DNA of 64,000 nucleotides, from contig NZ_PENI01000038.1 of NCBI RefSeq assembly GCF_003688995.1, forward strand, positions 1-64,000. Direction: 5' to 3'. Below are positions 33,992 through 43,204 of the stretch, piece after piece. The position numbers and the translations under genes are program-made. Under the pieces are notes generated by a model. That model was given only the letters and a program-made list of their open reading frames with translations, was not told where the DNA came from and did not search any database. The DNA is from Streptomyces shenzhenensis. GTDB lineage: Bacteria; Actinomycetota; Actinomycetes; Streptomycetales; Streptomycetaceae. How positions within the stretch are numbered: position 1 is the first letter of the stretch; each line of letters opens with the position of its first letter.

Positions 33992-35645
33992 GCAGGAGGA
34001 CACGCCGCTGCTGCGCGTGCGGGACGTGAGCGTCGAGTTCGCGCTGCCCGGCCGCGCCGCGACCCCCGTGCTCGACCGGGTGAGCCTGGATGTCTCGGCG
34101 GGTTCGATCCGGGCCGTCGTCGGCGAGTCCGGCTCGGGCAAGTCCACCCTCGGCCGGGTCGTCACCGGGACCCTCGCCGAGAACGGGCGCATCACCGCGG
34201 GCGAGGTCGTCCTCGGCGGCCGTGCGCTCACCGGGCTGCCCGAACGGCAGTACCGGGCCGTCCGCGGCAAGGAGATCGGCTACATACCGCAGGACGCGCG
34301 GCTCGGCCTGAACCCCCTGCTGCCGGTCGGTGTCCAGGCCGCGGAACCGCTGCGGGCGCACGGCCTGGCGTCCCGCGCCGAACGCCGGGAACGGGTCATC
34401 GACCTCTTCGCGAAGGTCGGACTGCGCGACCCCGAGCGGCTGTACGGGCGCTACCCGCACGAACTGTCCGGAGGAATGTGCCAGCGGGTGCTGATCGCCG
34501 CGGCGATGAGCACCCGGCCCCGGCTGCTCATCGCCGACGAGCCGACGACCGCGCTCGACGTCACGGTGCAGAAGACCATCCTCGACCTGCTGTCGAGCCT
34601 GGTGGAGACCGAGGACCTCGGCATCCTGCTGATCACCCACGACCTGGGGATCGCCGCGGAACGGACCGACGACATCGCCGTGGTCAAGGACGGGCGGATC
34701 GTGCGCAGCGGACGGACCGACGAGGTCGTCGCCGAGCCGGGTGACCCGTACACGGAGAATCTCCTGCGGTCCTCCTCCCTCGGATTCTCCGGCCGGCGGG
34801 CCGCGACCGCCCGGCTGGAGTACTCCCGTACCGTGCCCGCGGACGCCCCGGTGGTGGTCGAGGCCAAGGGGGTCGGCAAGACCTTCCCCTCCCGCCGTGG
34901 CTCGGACCCGGTCACCGCGGTGGCCGACGCCTCGTTCCAGGTGCGCAAGGGCACCACGCTGGGGATCGTCGGCGAATCGGGCTCCGGCAAGACCACCTTG
35001 GTGCGCGTTCTCGCCGGCCTGACCCCGGCGGACGCAGGCTCGGTCGAGATCGACGGCGAACCGGTCGTCCATCACCGCCGGGCGGCCGGGCAGTCCGGCC
35101 TCTATCGCCGGGTGCAGATGGTCTACCAGGATCCCTTCGCCTCCCTCAACCCGAGGTCCACGGTCCGCTCGATCCTCGACGAACCGCTCCGGGGCCACCG
35201 GTACGGGCCGGCGCCGGAGCGTGCGCGCAGGATCACGGAACTGCTGGAGGTGACCGGCCTGCCCGCCTCGGTCGCCGACCGGTACACCGCCGAGCTGTCG
35301 GGCGGCCAGCGGCAGCGGGTGGCCATCGCCCGCGCGCTGGCACCGCGGCCGGACGTCGTCATCCTGGACGAGCCGGTCTCCGCCCTCGACGTGTCCGTGC
35401 AGCGCCAGATCCTCGACCTGCTCGCCACGCTCCAACGCGAACTGACGCTGACCTACGTCTTCATCTCGCACGACCTGGGTGTGATCGCCGAGGTGTCCGA
35501 CGAGGTCGTCGTCCTGCGCCACGGGCACATCGTCGAGCGCGGCCGGGCCCTGGGCGTCCTCACCGACCCGCGGACCGACTACGTCAAACGGCTGCTGGCG
35601 TCGATCCCCGGTGCCGTCGCGCCCCGTTCGGCTCTCTCCTCGTAG
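33978..35645 (+). CDS. Fused double ABC ATP-binding protein (DppD-DppF type)
   Basis: 555 residues with two complete nucleotide-binding domains in one chain. Domain 1 (about 10-260): Walker A GESGSGKSTLG, signature LSGGMCQRV, Walker B LLIADEPTTALDV. Domain 2 (about 290-550): Walker A GESGSGKTTLV, signature LSGGQRQRV, Walker B VVILDEPVSALDV. Energises the importer encoded upstream. The fusion removes the need for separate DppD and DppF genes. Confidence 0.93.
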   Translation: MSSPEQEDTPLLRVRDVSVEFALPGRAATPVLDRVSLDVSAGSIRAVVGESGSGKSTLGRVVTGTLAENGRITAGEVVLGGRALTGLPERQYRAVRGKEIGYIPQDARLGLNPLLPVGVQAAEPLRAHGLASRAERRERVIDLFAKVGLRDPERLYGRYPHELSGGMCQRVLIAAAMSTRPRLLIADEPTTALDVTVQKTILDLLSSLVETEDLGILLITHDLGIAAERTDDIAVVKDGRIVRSGRTDEVVAEPGDPYTENLLRSSSLGFSGRRAATARLEYSRTVPADAPVVVEAKGVGKTFPSRRGSDPVTAVADASFQVRKGTTLGIVGESGSGKTTLVRVLAGLTPADAGSVEIDGEPVVHHRRAAGQSGLYRRVQMVYQDPFASLNPRSTVRSILDEPLRGHRYGPAPERARRITELLEVTGLPASVADRYTAELSGGQRQRVAIARALAPRPDVVILDEPVSALDVSVQRQILDLLATLQRELTLTYVFISHDLGVIAEVSDEVVVLRHGHIVERGRALGVLTDPRTDYVKRLLASIPGAVAPRSALSS

Positions 35646-35669
35646 ACGCACAACAGGAAGGAACACCTC

Positions 35670-37127
35670 ATGCCCGAGCGGCAGCTCCACCTGGGCTATA
35701 TGCACTGGCTGAACGGCACGCACTGGGGCGGCTGGCGGCACCGGGACGCGCCCACGGCGCAGGCGTTCGAACTGGAGTACGCGGCCAGGGCGCTGCGGAT
35801 CGTCGAGGACGCGAAGTTCGATTTCTTCTTCCTCGGCGACACCCTCCCGGGTGACATCGCCAGGGAACAGTGGATCACCACCCACAACACCGGACGCCTG
35901 GAACCCTTCACCCTGGCCTCCCAACTCGCCCTGACGTCCTCGAAGATCGGGCTCGTCGTGACGGCGCACCCGACGTTCTACGAGCCGTACATCCTGGCGC
36001 GGCTGACGGCGTCCCTCGACCACCTCAGCGGGGGACGGCTGGCGTGGAACGTCGTGCTGGGCGCCTCCGATCTGGCGGCCCGGAACTTCAGCCTGCCGGA
36101 TCTGGGCGGCGCCACCCGCTACGAGCGTGCGGACGAGTTCATCCATGTCGTCCAGCGGCTGTGGGACAGCATCGAGGACGGCGCCTACCTCCAGGACAAG
36201 AAGACCGGGAGCTACGTCGACGAGACCAAGGTGCACCGGCTCGCCTGGCAGGGCAGGCACTTCCAGGTCGCCGGTACGCTGCCGCTGGCGCGTCCGCCCC
36301 AGGGCCATGTCCCGCTGCTGTACGCCGGTGCCTCCGAACTCTCCCGTGAACTGACCGCCAAGTGGGCCGACATCAACTTCACCGGACCCGCGACGGCGGA
36401 GGACTCGATCGCGTTCAACACCGATGTGCGGCAGCGGGCCGAGCGCCTGCGCGGCAGGGTGGACCCGATCTTCTTCCTGCCGGGGATCACGCCGCTCATC
36501 GGCGACACCCGGGCGGAAGCCGTCGAGCTGTACGAGGAACTCAACACGCTGCTGCCGCTCGACGACGACATCGTGGAGGGCGACCAGGACGAGTCGTACT
36601 GGTCGGGTCCGGAGTGGGCCCGGATCAGCGGGTCCCGGTTCTCGCTGCCCAAGGGTGTGCGCAGCGTCCGCTCCCTGTCGGAGCGGGTCGGTGCCGACCT
36701 GAGACCGCTCGGCATCGACGGCATCGTCAAGCCCGACTCCGCCGAACAGTTCAACGCCTACGGCCGCGGACTGCTGCGGACGCTGGCCGAGCGCACCGAC
36801 CGCACCGTGGACAACGGCGGCGTTCGGGTCAGGGATGTGCTGGGCGCGTCCATCGCCGGGAACTTCCCCCTGGTGATCGGCACGGCAGCACACGTCGCCG
36901 ACACCCTGATCGACTGGTTCGACCGAGGTGCCGCCGAGGGCTTCAACGTGAGCACCCCCTTCCTCTGGGAACCGCTGGAGCGCTTCACGGCCGAGGTGGT
37001 GCCGATCCTCCAGGAGCGCGGCGTGTACCGGACCGAGTACACGGCCGACACCTTCCGCGGCCACTTCGGCCTGGACATCCCCCCGAACAGCTTCACCGCG
37101 ACGAACGCGAAGGAACCATCCGCATGA
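35670..37127 (+). CDS. LLM-class flavin-dependent monooxygenase (NtaA/SnaA/DszA family), first copy
   Basis: 485 residues. Family features: MHWLNGTHWGGWRH near the start, FFFLGDTLPGD, EPYILARLTASLDHLSGGRLAWNVV and SELSRELTAKWADINF. These FMNH2-dependent enzymes oxygenate sulfonates, sulfones, nitrilotriacetate and thioethers, often with C-S or C-N cleavage. A reductase partner could be the flavin reductases at 57.2-58.3 kb, but that is speculative. Good ribosome site AGGAAGG. Confidence 0.87.
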   Translation: MPERQLHLGYMHWLNGTHWGGWRHRDAPTAQAFELEYAARALRIVEDAKFDFFFLGDTLPGDIAREQWITTHNTGRLEPFTLASQLALTSSKIGLVVTAHPTFYEPYILARLTASLDHLSGGRLAWNVVLGASDLAARNFSLPDLGGATRYERADEFIHVVQRLWDSIEDGAYLQDKKTGSYVDETKVHRLAWQGRHFQVAGTLPLARPPQGHVPLLYAGASELSRELTAKWADINFTGPATAEDSIAFNTDVRQRAERLRGRVDPIFFLPGITPLIGDTRAEAVELYEELNTLLPLDDDIVEGDQDESYWSGPEWARISGSRFSLPKGVRSVRSLSERVGADLRPLGIDGIVKPDSAEQFNAYGRGLLRTLAERTDRTVDNGGVRVRDVLGASIAGNFPLVIGTAAHVADTLIDWFDRGAAEGFNVSTPFLWEPLERFTAEVVPILQERGVYRTEYTADTFRGHFGLDIPPNSFTATNAKEPSA

Positions 37128-38491
37128 GCAGCCGACGCAAGCTCCGCCTCGGCCTGGCCGCCTACGGCACCGGCTGGGACCTGGACGCCTGGCGCCTGCC
37201 CGAGGTGACCAACTCCGGCCTGCGCGACCCCAGCGTCATCCTGGACATCGCCAGGGTCGCCGAACGCGGCACGCTCGACTACGTCTTCGCCGGCAGTGCC
37301 CTCGGCAGCGAACCGGACCGCCTCAACCGGATCTACCGCTGGGACAACTTCGTCTACGCCGGCCACGCCGCGGCGGTCACGAGCAACCTCGGGTTCGTGA
37401 TGTCGGTGAACTCCTCCTTCGAGCACCCGTACGCCGTCGCCCGGCAACTGGCGACGCTGGACAACTTCAACCGGGGACGCACCGCGCTGAACGTCGTCTT
37501 CGGCATCGACCGCGACGGCGATCCGCTCGGCAACTTCGGCAAGAACCCGGTACCGACCGAGGAGACGAAGTACGCCCGGGCCCGGGAGTTCACCACGGTC
37601 GTCAACCGCCTGCTGTACGACAGCTGGGACGACGACTTCCTGCTCGACGACAAGGCGGCCGGCGTCCTGGTGAAGCCCGGGTCCTGGCATCAGCTCGACT
37701 TCCACGGCGAACACTTCGACGTCCGTGGCCCGTTGAACGTCCCACCGCCGGTGCAGCGCCACATTCCGATCGTCCAGGTGGGCCTCTCCGAGGAGTCCCT
37801 GCAGTACGGCGCCGACCTCGCGCAGCTGCGGTTCTCGCCGTACTTCGGCATCAGCCGCGGCAAGGAGGAGTACCGCAGGCTCAAGGAGCGCGTCGCGGCC
37901 AGCGGGCGCGATCCCGAGAAGTTCAAGATCATCCCGGGGATCACCTTCCACCTCGCCGGCACCGTCCGGGAGGCCCGCGCGAAGTTCAACGAGATCAACG
38001 CCTTCCAGCTCACGCAGGCCCTGCCGGCCGCGTTCTCCCAGGCCCTCGGCATCGACCTGTCGAGGGTCCGCGACAGCGAGCGCGTGCTCGACGTCATCGA
38101 CATCGAGAAGCTCGCGGACGACGCGCTCAAGCCGTTGCTCAGCGACCGTGCGAGCGACGCCACGGACGACCGGGAGCTGCTGCGGCACATCCTCAGCACC
38201 CAGATCGGCGAGGACGCCACCCTGCGCGAGCTGTACCACTACGTCCAGCGGTCCCGGCACGCACAGCAGCCCGCGGTCGTCGGCGACGCGAAGACCATCG
38301 CCGACTGGCTGGAGGAGAACCTGGAGGAGGAAGTGCTCGACGGCGTCCAGCTGTTCCCGCCCTACCACCGCGGACCGGCCGACCTCTTCGTCGACCTCGT
38401 CGTCCCGGAGCTGCGACGCCGGGGCATCTTCCGGACCGAGTACGAGGCCTCGACGCTGCAGGGCCTGCTGGACACCGACGACGTCTACTGA
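37124..38491 (+). CDS. LLM-class flavin-dependent monooxygenase (NtaA/SnaA/DszA family), second copy
   Basis: 455 residues, homologous to but clearly diverged from the first (HPYAVARQLATLDNFNRGRTALNVVFG; VGLSEESLQYGADLAQLRFSPY). The ATG overlaps the first copy's stop (ATGA), so both are translated together. Two coupled LLM oxygenases suggest successive oxidations, as in DszC/DszA-type or dimethylsulfone-type pathways, or two related substrates. Confidence 0.87.
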   Translation: MSSRRKLRLGLAAYGTGWDLDAWRLPEVTNSGLRDPSVILDIARVAERGTLDYVFAGSALGSEPDRLNRIYRWDNFVYAGHAAAVTSNLGFVMSVNSSFEHPYAVARQLATLDNFNRGRTALNVVFGIDRDGDPLGNFGKNPVPTEETKYARAREFTTVVNRLLYDSWDDDFLLDDKAAGVLVKPGSWHQLDFHGEHFDVRGPLNVPPPVQRHIPIVQVGLSEESLQYGADLAQLRFSPYFGISRGKEEYRRLKERVAASGRDPEKFKIIPGITFHLAGTVREARAKFNEINAFQLTQALPAAFSQALGIDLSRVRDSERVLDVIDIEKLADDALKPLLSDRASDATDDRELLRHILSTQIGEDATLRELYHYVQRSRHAQQPAVVGDAKTIADWLEENLEEEVLDGVQLFPPYHRGPADLFVDLVVPELRRRGIFRTEYEASTLQGLLDTDDVY

Positions 38492-38499
38492 GGAGAACC

Positions 38500-39513
38500 G
38501 TGCCCCCTGCTCTGCAACTCCCCGACGGACACCGCCAGCTCGGCACGTCGGGCCTCGTCCTGTCCGAGATCGGCATCGGTGCCAGCACCTTCGGCCGCTC
38601 GGGCATGCGCGCGACCGGCCAGGAGGCGGTCACCGCGATCGTCGACCGCGCGATCGACCTCGGCATCACCTACTTCGACCTCGCCGAGGGGTACGGCGAC
38701 CGGCCCGGACAGAGCGAGGAACTGTTCGCCACCGCGCTCCGCGGCCGCCGCGAACAGGTCGTCATCGGCACCAAGTTCGGACTGAACCTCAGCCGGGAAC
38801 GCGGCGCCGCCTACGCGCGGCCGGGATCCCGCAAGTACGTGGTCGCCGCGGTCGAGGAGTCGCTCCGACGGCTGCGCACCGACTACATCGACCTCTACCA
38901 GCTCCACTTCCCCGACCCCTTCACCCCGATCGAGGAGACCCTGTCGGCGCTCGACACACTGGTGAGGTCGGGGAAGGTGCGGTACGCCGGCGCGTCCAAC
39001 TTCAAGGCGTGGCAGCTCGTCGAGGCAGAACACCTCGCCCGGGCACAGGGGTCGACCCGGTTCGTGTCCACGACCGACGAGTACAGCCTCCTCTGGCGCA
39101 GGCCCCAAGAGGAACTGATCCCGGCGCTGCGCCACCTCGGCCTGGGCTTCATCCCCTACTTCCCGCTGCAGAACGGGCTGCTCACCGGCAAGTACTCCGC
39201 GGAGCAGGCGCCCGCCGACGCCAAGATCACCAACCTGAAGCGCTATCTGCTGCGTTCGGCGCCCTGGGCGGCCCTGGCCAGGTTCGAACAGTTCGCGCGC
39301 GACCGCGACATCACCCCCGCCGCGGCGGCGCTCGGCTGGCTGCTCGCCCAGCCGACGGTCACGAGCGTGATCGCGGGAGTGACCGTGCCCGAGCAACTCG
39401 ACGAGAACGTCCTGGCCTCACGCTGGAGCCCCACACCCGAGGAGGAGGCCGAACTACGTGGCCTGTTCACCGGCGACCTCTCGGGCGGCCCCGGAGTGGT
39501 CGACCGGGGCTGA
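38500..39513 (+). CDS. Aldo/keto reductase
   Basis: 337 residues, Kv-beta-like AKR. Catalytic tetrad visible as Asp and Tyr in YFDLAEGYGDRPGQSEEL, Lys in GTKFGLNL and His in LYQLHFPDPFTP; C-terminal NADPH signature VTSVIAGVTVPEQLDENV. GTG start 8 bp after the LLM gene. It probably reduces the aldehyde or ketone released by the monooxygenases. Confidence 0.85.
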   Translation: MPPALQLPDGHRQLGTSGLVLSEIGIGASTFGRSGMRATGQEAVTAIVDRAIDLGITYFDLAEGYGDRPGQSEELFATALRGRREQVVIGTKFGLNLSRERGAAYARPGSRKYVVAAVEESLRRLRTDYIDLYQLHFPDPFTPIEETLSALDTLVRSGKVRYAGASNFKAWQLVEAEHLARAQGSTRFVSTTDEYSLLWRRPQEELIPALRHLGLGFIPYFPLQNGLLTGKYSAEQAPADAKITNLKRYLLRSAPWAALARFEQFARDRDITPAAAALGWLLAQPTVTSVIAGVTVPEQLDENVLASRWSPTPEEEAELRGLFTGDLSGGPGVVDRG

Positions 39514-39528
39514 GCCGCCGGGGCCGCC

Positions 39529-39799
39529 AGGTCCTGTCGTCAACTTCCCGTCGTTCGCCCGGAGGGCGGGCCCTGCGGCGTCGTGGGGTCCCCCTGGTCG
39601 AGCGGAGCCGAGAGCTCGCGGGAGCCTGCCCTCGGTGCGCCGGGCGCGGGCCCTCGTACTGGACGTACTCGGGCCTGTGTCCCGTGCGGCGAGTGGGGGC
39701 GCCCCCTGCTCGAAGAGCCCGGGGGAGCGTGCATGGCGTCGCGGGGCTGGGGGCACCTCCCGGCCGGAGGCTGGGGGAGGGAATGTGACGACAGGGCCT
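39529..39799. mobile_element. MITE-like miniature element with 21-bp terminal inverted repeats
   Basis: Left end AGGTCCTGTCGTCAACTTCCC (39529-39549) and right end (39779-39799), whose complement reads AGGCCCTGTCGTCACATTCCC; 18 of 21 positions agree. The 271-bp interior is very G+C rich, has no credible protein and contains several short hairpins (for example around GGAGCCGAGAGCTCGC and CACCTCCCGGCCGGAGG). It fills the convergent gap between the aldo/keto reductase and the second rhodanese. No clear target duplication was seen. Non-autonomous, presumably moved by a transposase elsewhere. Confidence 0.72.
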
Positions 39800-39817
39800 A
39801 GCCCCGGCGCCCCGGGG

Positions 39818-40684
39818 TCAGCCTGCCGGGAGCGGGTGGGCGCCCGGGTCTGACCCGGTCGTGGTCGGCCGTGTGGGATCGGTGATCCAGGCGGACCACG
39901 ACCCGGGGTACAGAGCCGCCTCGACGCCCAGGGCGGCGAGGGCCAGCACGGTCGCCGTCGCCGACACCCCGCTGCCGCAGTACACGCCGATCTCGCGCCC
40001 GTCCAGGTGCGCGGCGTACAAGGCGCTCAACTCCTCGACGTCGAGCAGCTCGTCCCCGGCGAAGTTCTGCCCGCCGGGGACGCTGTGCGCGCCGGGGATG
40101 TGCCCGGTCCCCGTCCGTCGCGCGTCACCGGCATAAGCCTCCGGGGCGCGCGCGTCGATGAGATGCCCCGAGGTGGCGAGCCGTCCGATGTCCTCGGCGG
40201 CCAGGACGGGAAGCGCACCGGGCCGTACGACGGCCGTCCCCGCGCCCGGCGGCGGAACGTCGACGTCGAGCGCGCCGCCGATCGCCCGCCAGGCCGCCAG
40301 ACCGCCGTTCAGCCAGCGCACGTTCGCCACTCCGGCCCAGCGAAGCACCCACCAGGCGCGGGCGGCGACGGCGGGGTTACGCCGGGTGTGGACGACGACT
40401 GTGCTGCCGTCGTCGACTCCCCACGTGCGCAACCTTTCCTGAAGGCCGCCCGCGTGCGGAAGCGGACCGTTGCCGGAACTCCCGGTCCGCGAGCCGACCA
40501 GGTCCGCTTCGAACGATACGTAGTGGGCGCCGGGTATGTGTCCCGTCAGATAGGAGTGCCGCGCCTCGGAGTGGTCCTCTCCTTCCCTGCCCACCTCAAG
40601 AACGACGACCTTCGCGCCGCTTCGTAGTGCGTCGTCGAGTCTCATCGCCGACATCACGACGTCCTCGGAGGAATCTGGGCGCAT
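39818..40684 (-). CDS. Two-domain sulfurtransferase (rhodanese), second copy
   Basis: 288 residues from the ATG at 40684, chosen because AAGGGA lies upstream of it; an in-frame ATG at 40723 has no site and would fall within a hairpin. N-terminal domain with GHIPGAHYVSFEADLVG, C-terminal active loop GVYCGSGVSATATVLAL with the catalytic Cys. Same family as 28522-29418. It is convergent with the monooxygenase operon, so it is transcribed separately, perhaps under hairpin control. Confidence 0.87.
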   Translation of the reverse strand: MRPDSSEDVVMSAMRLDDALRSGAKVVVLEVGREGEDHSEARHSYLTGHIPGAHYVSFEADLVGSRTGSSGNGPLPHAGGLQERLRTWGVDDGSTVVVHTRRNPAVAARAWWVLRWAGVANVRWLNGGLAAWRAIGGALDVDVPPPGAGTAVVRPGALPVLAAEDIGRLATSGHLIDARAPEAYAGDARRTGTGHIPGAHSVPGGQNFAGDELLDVEELSALYAAHLDGREIGVYCGSGVSATATVLALAALGVEAALYPGSWSAWITDPTRPTTTGSDPGAHPLPAG

Positions 40685-40690
40685 CGCTAC

Positions 40691-40733
40691 ATCCCTTCGA
40701 TGTCTGTTGGCACAAAAATACATCGGAAGGGAT
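40691..40733 (-). promoter_or_regulatory. Hairpin able to hide the rhodanese ribosome-binding site
   Basis: Arms ATCCCTTCGATGT (40691-40703) and ACATCGGAAGGGAT (40720-40733) pair over 13 bp with one bulged base around a 16-nt loop. In the minus-strand transcript the 3' arm contains the AAGGGAT ribosome site of the sulfurtransferase, so folding would block translation. The same symmetry could be a protein operator. Confidence 0.55.
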
Positions 40734-40791
40734 AGCGGACTACGTATGTTTTATTTCCGCTCGACGACAATGTCGTATAGCTGACGTTCCA

Positions 40792-40821
40792 GGCGGGTGG
40801 ACGTCGCGACGTCCACCCGCC
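40792..40821. terminator. 30-bp perfect palindrome after the glycan operon
   Basis: GGCGGGTGGACGTCG followed directly by its exact complement. It lies 23 bp beyond the stop of the beta-helix gene, the last gene of the minus-strand operon. Very stable stem; no T-run follows, as is common in Streptomyces terminators. Confidence 0.75.
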
Positions 40822-40843
40822 CGGGGTTGTCACCCGCTCCGAC

Positions 40844-43204
40844 CTACTTGGCGGTGCGGTACACGCTGATCTCGGTCAGGGTCGGGGTGTACGTCTCCGT
40901 GGCGATCTTCCCGGTGAGCGCGACCCGGAGCCGGGAGGTCGTGACACTGTCGAAGCCGGTCACCGTGAGATCGTGCCCGATTCCGGTGTCGCGGCCGGCG
41001 AAGGTCACCCACTGGCCGGTACCGGCGTCCCAGCGCCGCAGCTCGAACGACTGCACCCGCGGCGCGGTGCTCGCGTCGGTGTACTCGTCCAGGTACACCT
41101 CGTCGAAGGTGGTGTCCGAGCCGAAGTCGATGTCGAGCGTGATCGGGTAGGCGGCGTCGTCGGCCGCCGCCCAACGGGTCGTCAGACTCCCGTCGGTCAG
41201 CTTGTCCGCGGTGAGCGTGCCGTTCGCCCCGGGGTGGGTGGAGTTGGCGATGACCGGCTTGCCCAGCGCGAGGTTCACCCGGTTGTCGGTCTCCTCCTCG
41301 ATCGGGTTGTCGTCGACCGGGTGGGCGACCTTCTTGCCGACCCGCTTCTCGGCGATGCCGATGTCCGGCGCGTCACCGTAGTAGAGGTGCGTGCCGAGGA
41401 AGTCCTCGGTGCCCAGGTGCGCGTTGTAGCGGCCCGCGTCGATCAGCGGCGAGCCCTTGCTCAGCGAGAAGTGCGCGGCAGCCTTCCGGATCTTGTTCAC
41501 GCCCGCCCCGGTGACGTAGTCCTCGGGGTCACCGGTGAACTTCGGGTCGACCCGCAGCCCGGCCGGGTCGGCCGGCTCCTGGGTGGAGTGCGTACCGCTC
41601 GCCTCGTAGTAGTCGTTGTTGGCGAACACGGCCTGCCGCAGCGCTCCGGTACGGCGGTACCACGGCGTCGAGTCCGTCTGCGAGGTGTTGTAGAAGATGT
41701 TGTTCAGGAAGTAGACACGGCTCAGGAACGTCTCGTCGTGGACATAGTCGAGGTCGCCGCCGTCGTAGACGAAGGTGTTGTTCAGGAAGTAGGTCGGCGA
41801 GTAGTTCGTCGACAGCATGTTCTTCACCAGAACGCCGTTGTCGTTGACGCTCAGGTTGTAACGGGCCACCGAGTTCGAGCTGTTGCCCATGTAGGCCATC
41901 CAGCCCGCCGCGTTGTCGTGCGAGTAGTTGTACTGGTACGTGACGTTGAAGTTCGTGTACTCAAGGTCCCAGGGGGTGCCGTCGTACTCGTTGGCCGGGC
42001 CGCCGTACACCTCGTTGTACTGCATGGTCGAGTCGGCGCCCGCCCACAGGTAGAGCCCGCAGGAAACCGCGTTGTAGCGCTTCAGGAAGCCGTTGACCTC
42101 GTTGTACTCGACGGTCAGTCGCTGGGTGTTGGCCAGCTGGAAGGCGCCCTGGCCGATGTTCTCCGCGTAGTTGTGGCCGATGTAGACGTCACGGCTGTAC
42201 AGGTCGCGGGTGCGCACCCACAGCTGCTCCCAGCCCTCGTGCCACTTGCCGCTCTCGTCGTACTGACCCGAGGCGGCGCTGTCGGCGGCGAACCAGTTGA
42301 ACGCGAACTGCACGGCGTGCAGTTCCACGTTCTCGAAGGTGTTGTCCTCGATCCGGACGTCCTTGAAGTAGTACCCGCCGGTCCCGTACTCCTTGTAGTT
42401 CTTGCTGCCGAACACCTGGAAGTTGACCGCACCGTAGTGGATCTTCTGCCAGCTGCTCGGGCCGTCGATGTTGTGGACGTATATGTTCGAGATGCGGAAA
42501 TGGTCCATGATGTTGTTGTCGCCGTCCTTCAGCAGGTCGGCGTTGATCGAGACCATGATTCCGTCACGGACGTACGAGCCGGTGGTGATGTCGGTGGCGA
42601 AGTCGTCGTCGTTCGACAGCTCCACGCTGTTGACGTCCCAGTACTGCTGGTTGCGCAGCACAATCGCACCGGTCAGACCGACGGTCTCGGGGTTCTTCGT
42701 GCCGTTCGCGTTGAACGGGCTGGGCACATTGCCGTTCGCCGCGATGTAGGGGCGGCGCGCGTTCCGGTCGCCGTACGCCGAAATCGTGATCGGCTTGCCG
42801 TCGCTACCCGAGCCCTTCGGCCACAGCTGCTCGTCCTGCCACTGCTCGCCGGCCTTGAGCAGGATGCGGTCGCCGGGCTCGAACGTCGTCGCGTTCGCCT
42901 TGGCCAGGGTGCGCCAGGCGGTCTGCCGGGAGGTGCCGGCCGCGGCGTCGTCGCCGTTCGTGGCGTCCAGGTAGTAGTCCGTGCCGCCCGTCCTGTTCGG
43001 CTTGTCGCCCGGCCAGGACTGTGCGGTGGCCGCGGCCACCGGGGACGGCTTCGGCCGGGCCACCGCGCCTGCGGCCGGGGCGAGCGACCCCACAAGCAGC
43101 GCGGCGAGCAGGGAGGTCAGGCCCGCGCGAAGCGTCCGCACGGCGATCCTCCGGCGCCTCGCCGCCCTCTCTTCGACGGGTGGTCCGTTGCCGGCAGGTC
43201 TCAT
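40844..43204 (-). CDS. Secreted right-handed beta-helix protein with C-terminal F5/8 type C (discoidin) domain
   Basis: 786 residues. Signal peptide with basic start and hydrophobic core (about 20-47, ending APAAGA). Residues about 75-625 form Asn-rich parallel beta-helix coils (for example NNIMDHFRISNIYVHN, VYIGHNYAENIGQGAF). Residues about 650-786 are a discoidin-like carbohydrate-binding module beginning RVNLALGKPVIANS. Such architecture is found in polysaccharide lyases and glycosidases, but no family signature fixes the activity. Its place in a fucosidase operon suggests it opens or binds a fucosylated polymer. Start overlaps the foldase gene stop. Confidence 0.78.
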   Translation of the reverse strand: MRPAGNGPPVEERAARRRRIAVRTLRAGLTSLLAALLVGSLAPAAGAVARPKPSPVAAATAQSWPGDKPNRTGGTDYYLDATNGDDAAAGTSRQTAWRTLAKANATTFEPGDRILLKAGEQWQDEQLWPKGSGSDGKPITISAYGDRNARRPYIAANGNVPSPFNANGTKNPETVGLTGAIVLRNQQYWDVNSVELSNDDDFATDITTGSYVRDGIMVSINADLLKDGDNNIMDHFRISNIYVHNIDGPSSWQKIHYGAVNFQVFGSKNYKEYGTGGYYFKDVRIEDNTFENVELHAVQFAFNWFAADSAASGQYDESGKWHEGWEQLWVRTRDLYSRDVYIGHNYAENIGQGAFQLANTQRLTVEYNEVNGFLKRYNAVSCGLYLWAGADSTMQYNEVYGGPANEYDGTPWDLEYTNFNVTYQYNYSHDNAAGWMAYMGNSSNSVARYNLSVNDNGVLVKNMLSTNYSPTYFLNNTFVYDGGDLDYVHDETFLSRVYFLNNIFYNTSQTDSTPWYRRTGALRQAVFANNDYYEASGTHSTQEPADPAGLRVDPKFTGDPEDYVTGAGVNKIRKAAAHFSLSKGSPLIDAGRYNAHLGTEDFLGTHLYYGDAPDIGIAEKRVGKKVAHPVDDNPIEEETDNRVNLALGKPVIANSTHPGANGTLTADKLTDGSLTTRWAAADDAAYPITLDIDFGSDTTFDEVYLDEYTDASTAPRVQSFELRRWDAGTGQWVTFAGRDTGIGHDLTVTGFDSVTTSRLRVALTGKIATETYTPTLTEISVYRTAK

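Noticed and set aside
33960..37064. Very long minus-strand open frame (over 1000 codons) across the ABC and LLM genes
   Set aside because: Antisense shadow of GC-rich coding DNA; composition is repetitive Arg/Gly/Val and the plus-strand genes have clear motifs, ribosome sites and coupling.
39563..39853. Short open frames inside the MITE-like element
   Set aside because: Low-complexity Arg/Gly/Pro frames on both strands with no ribosome sites; explained by GC-rich hairpins.
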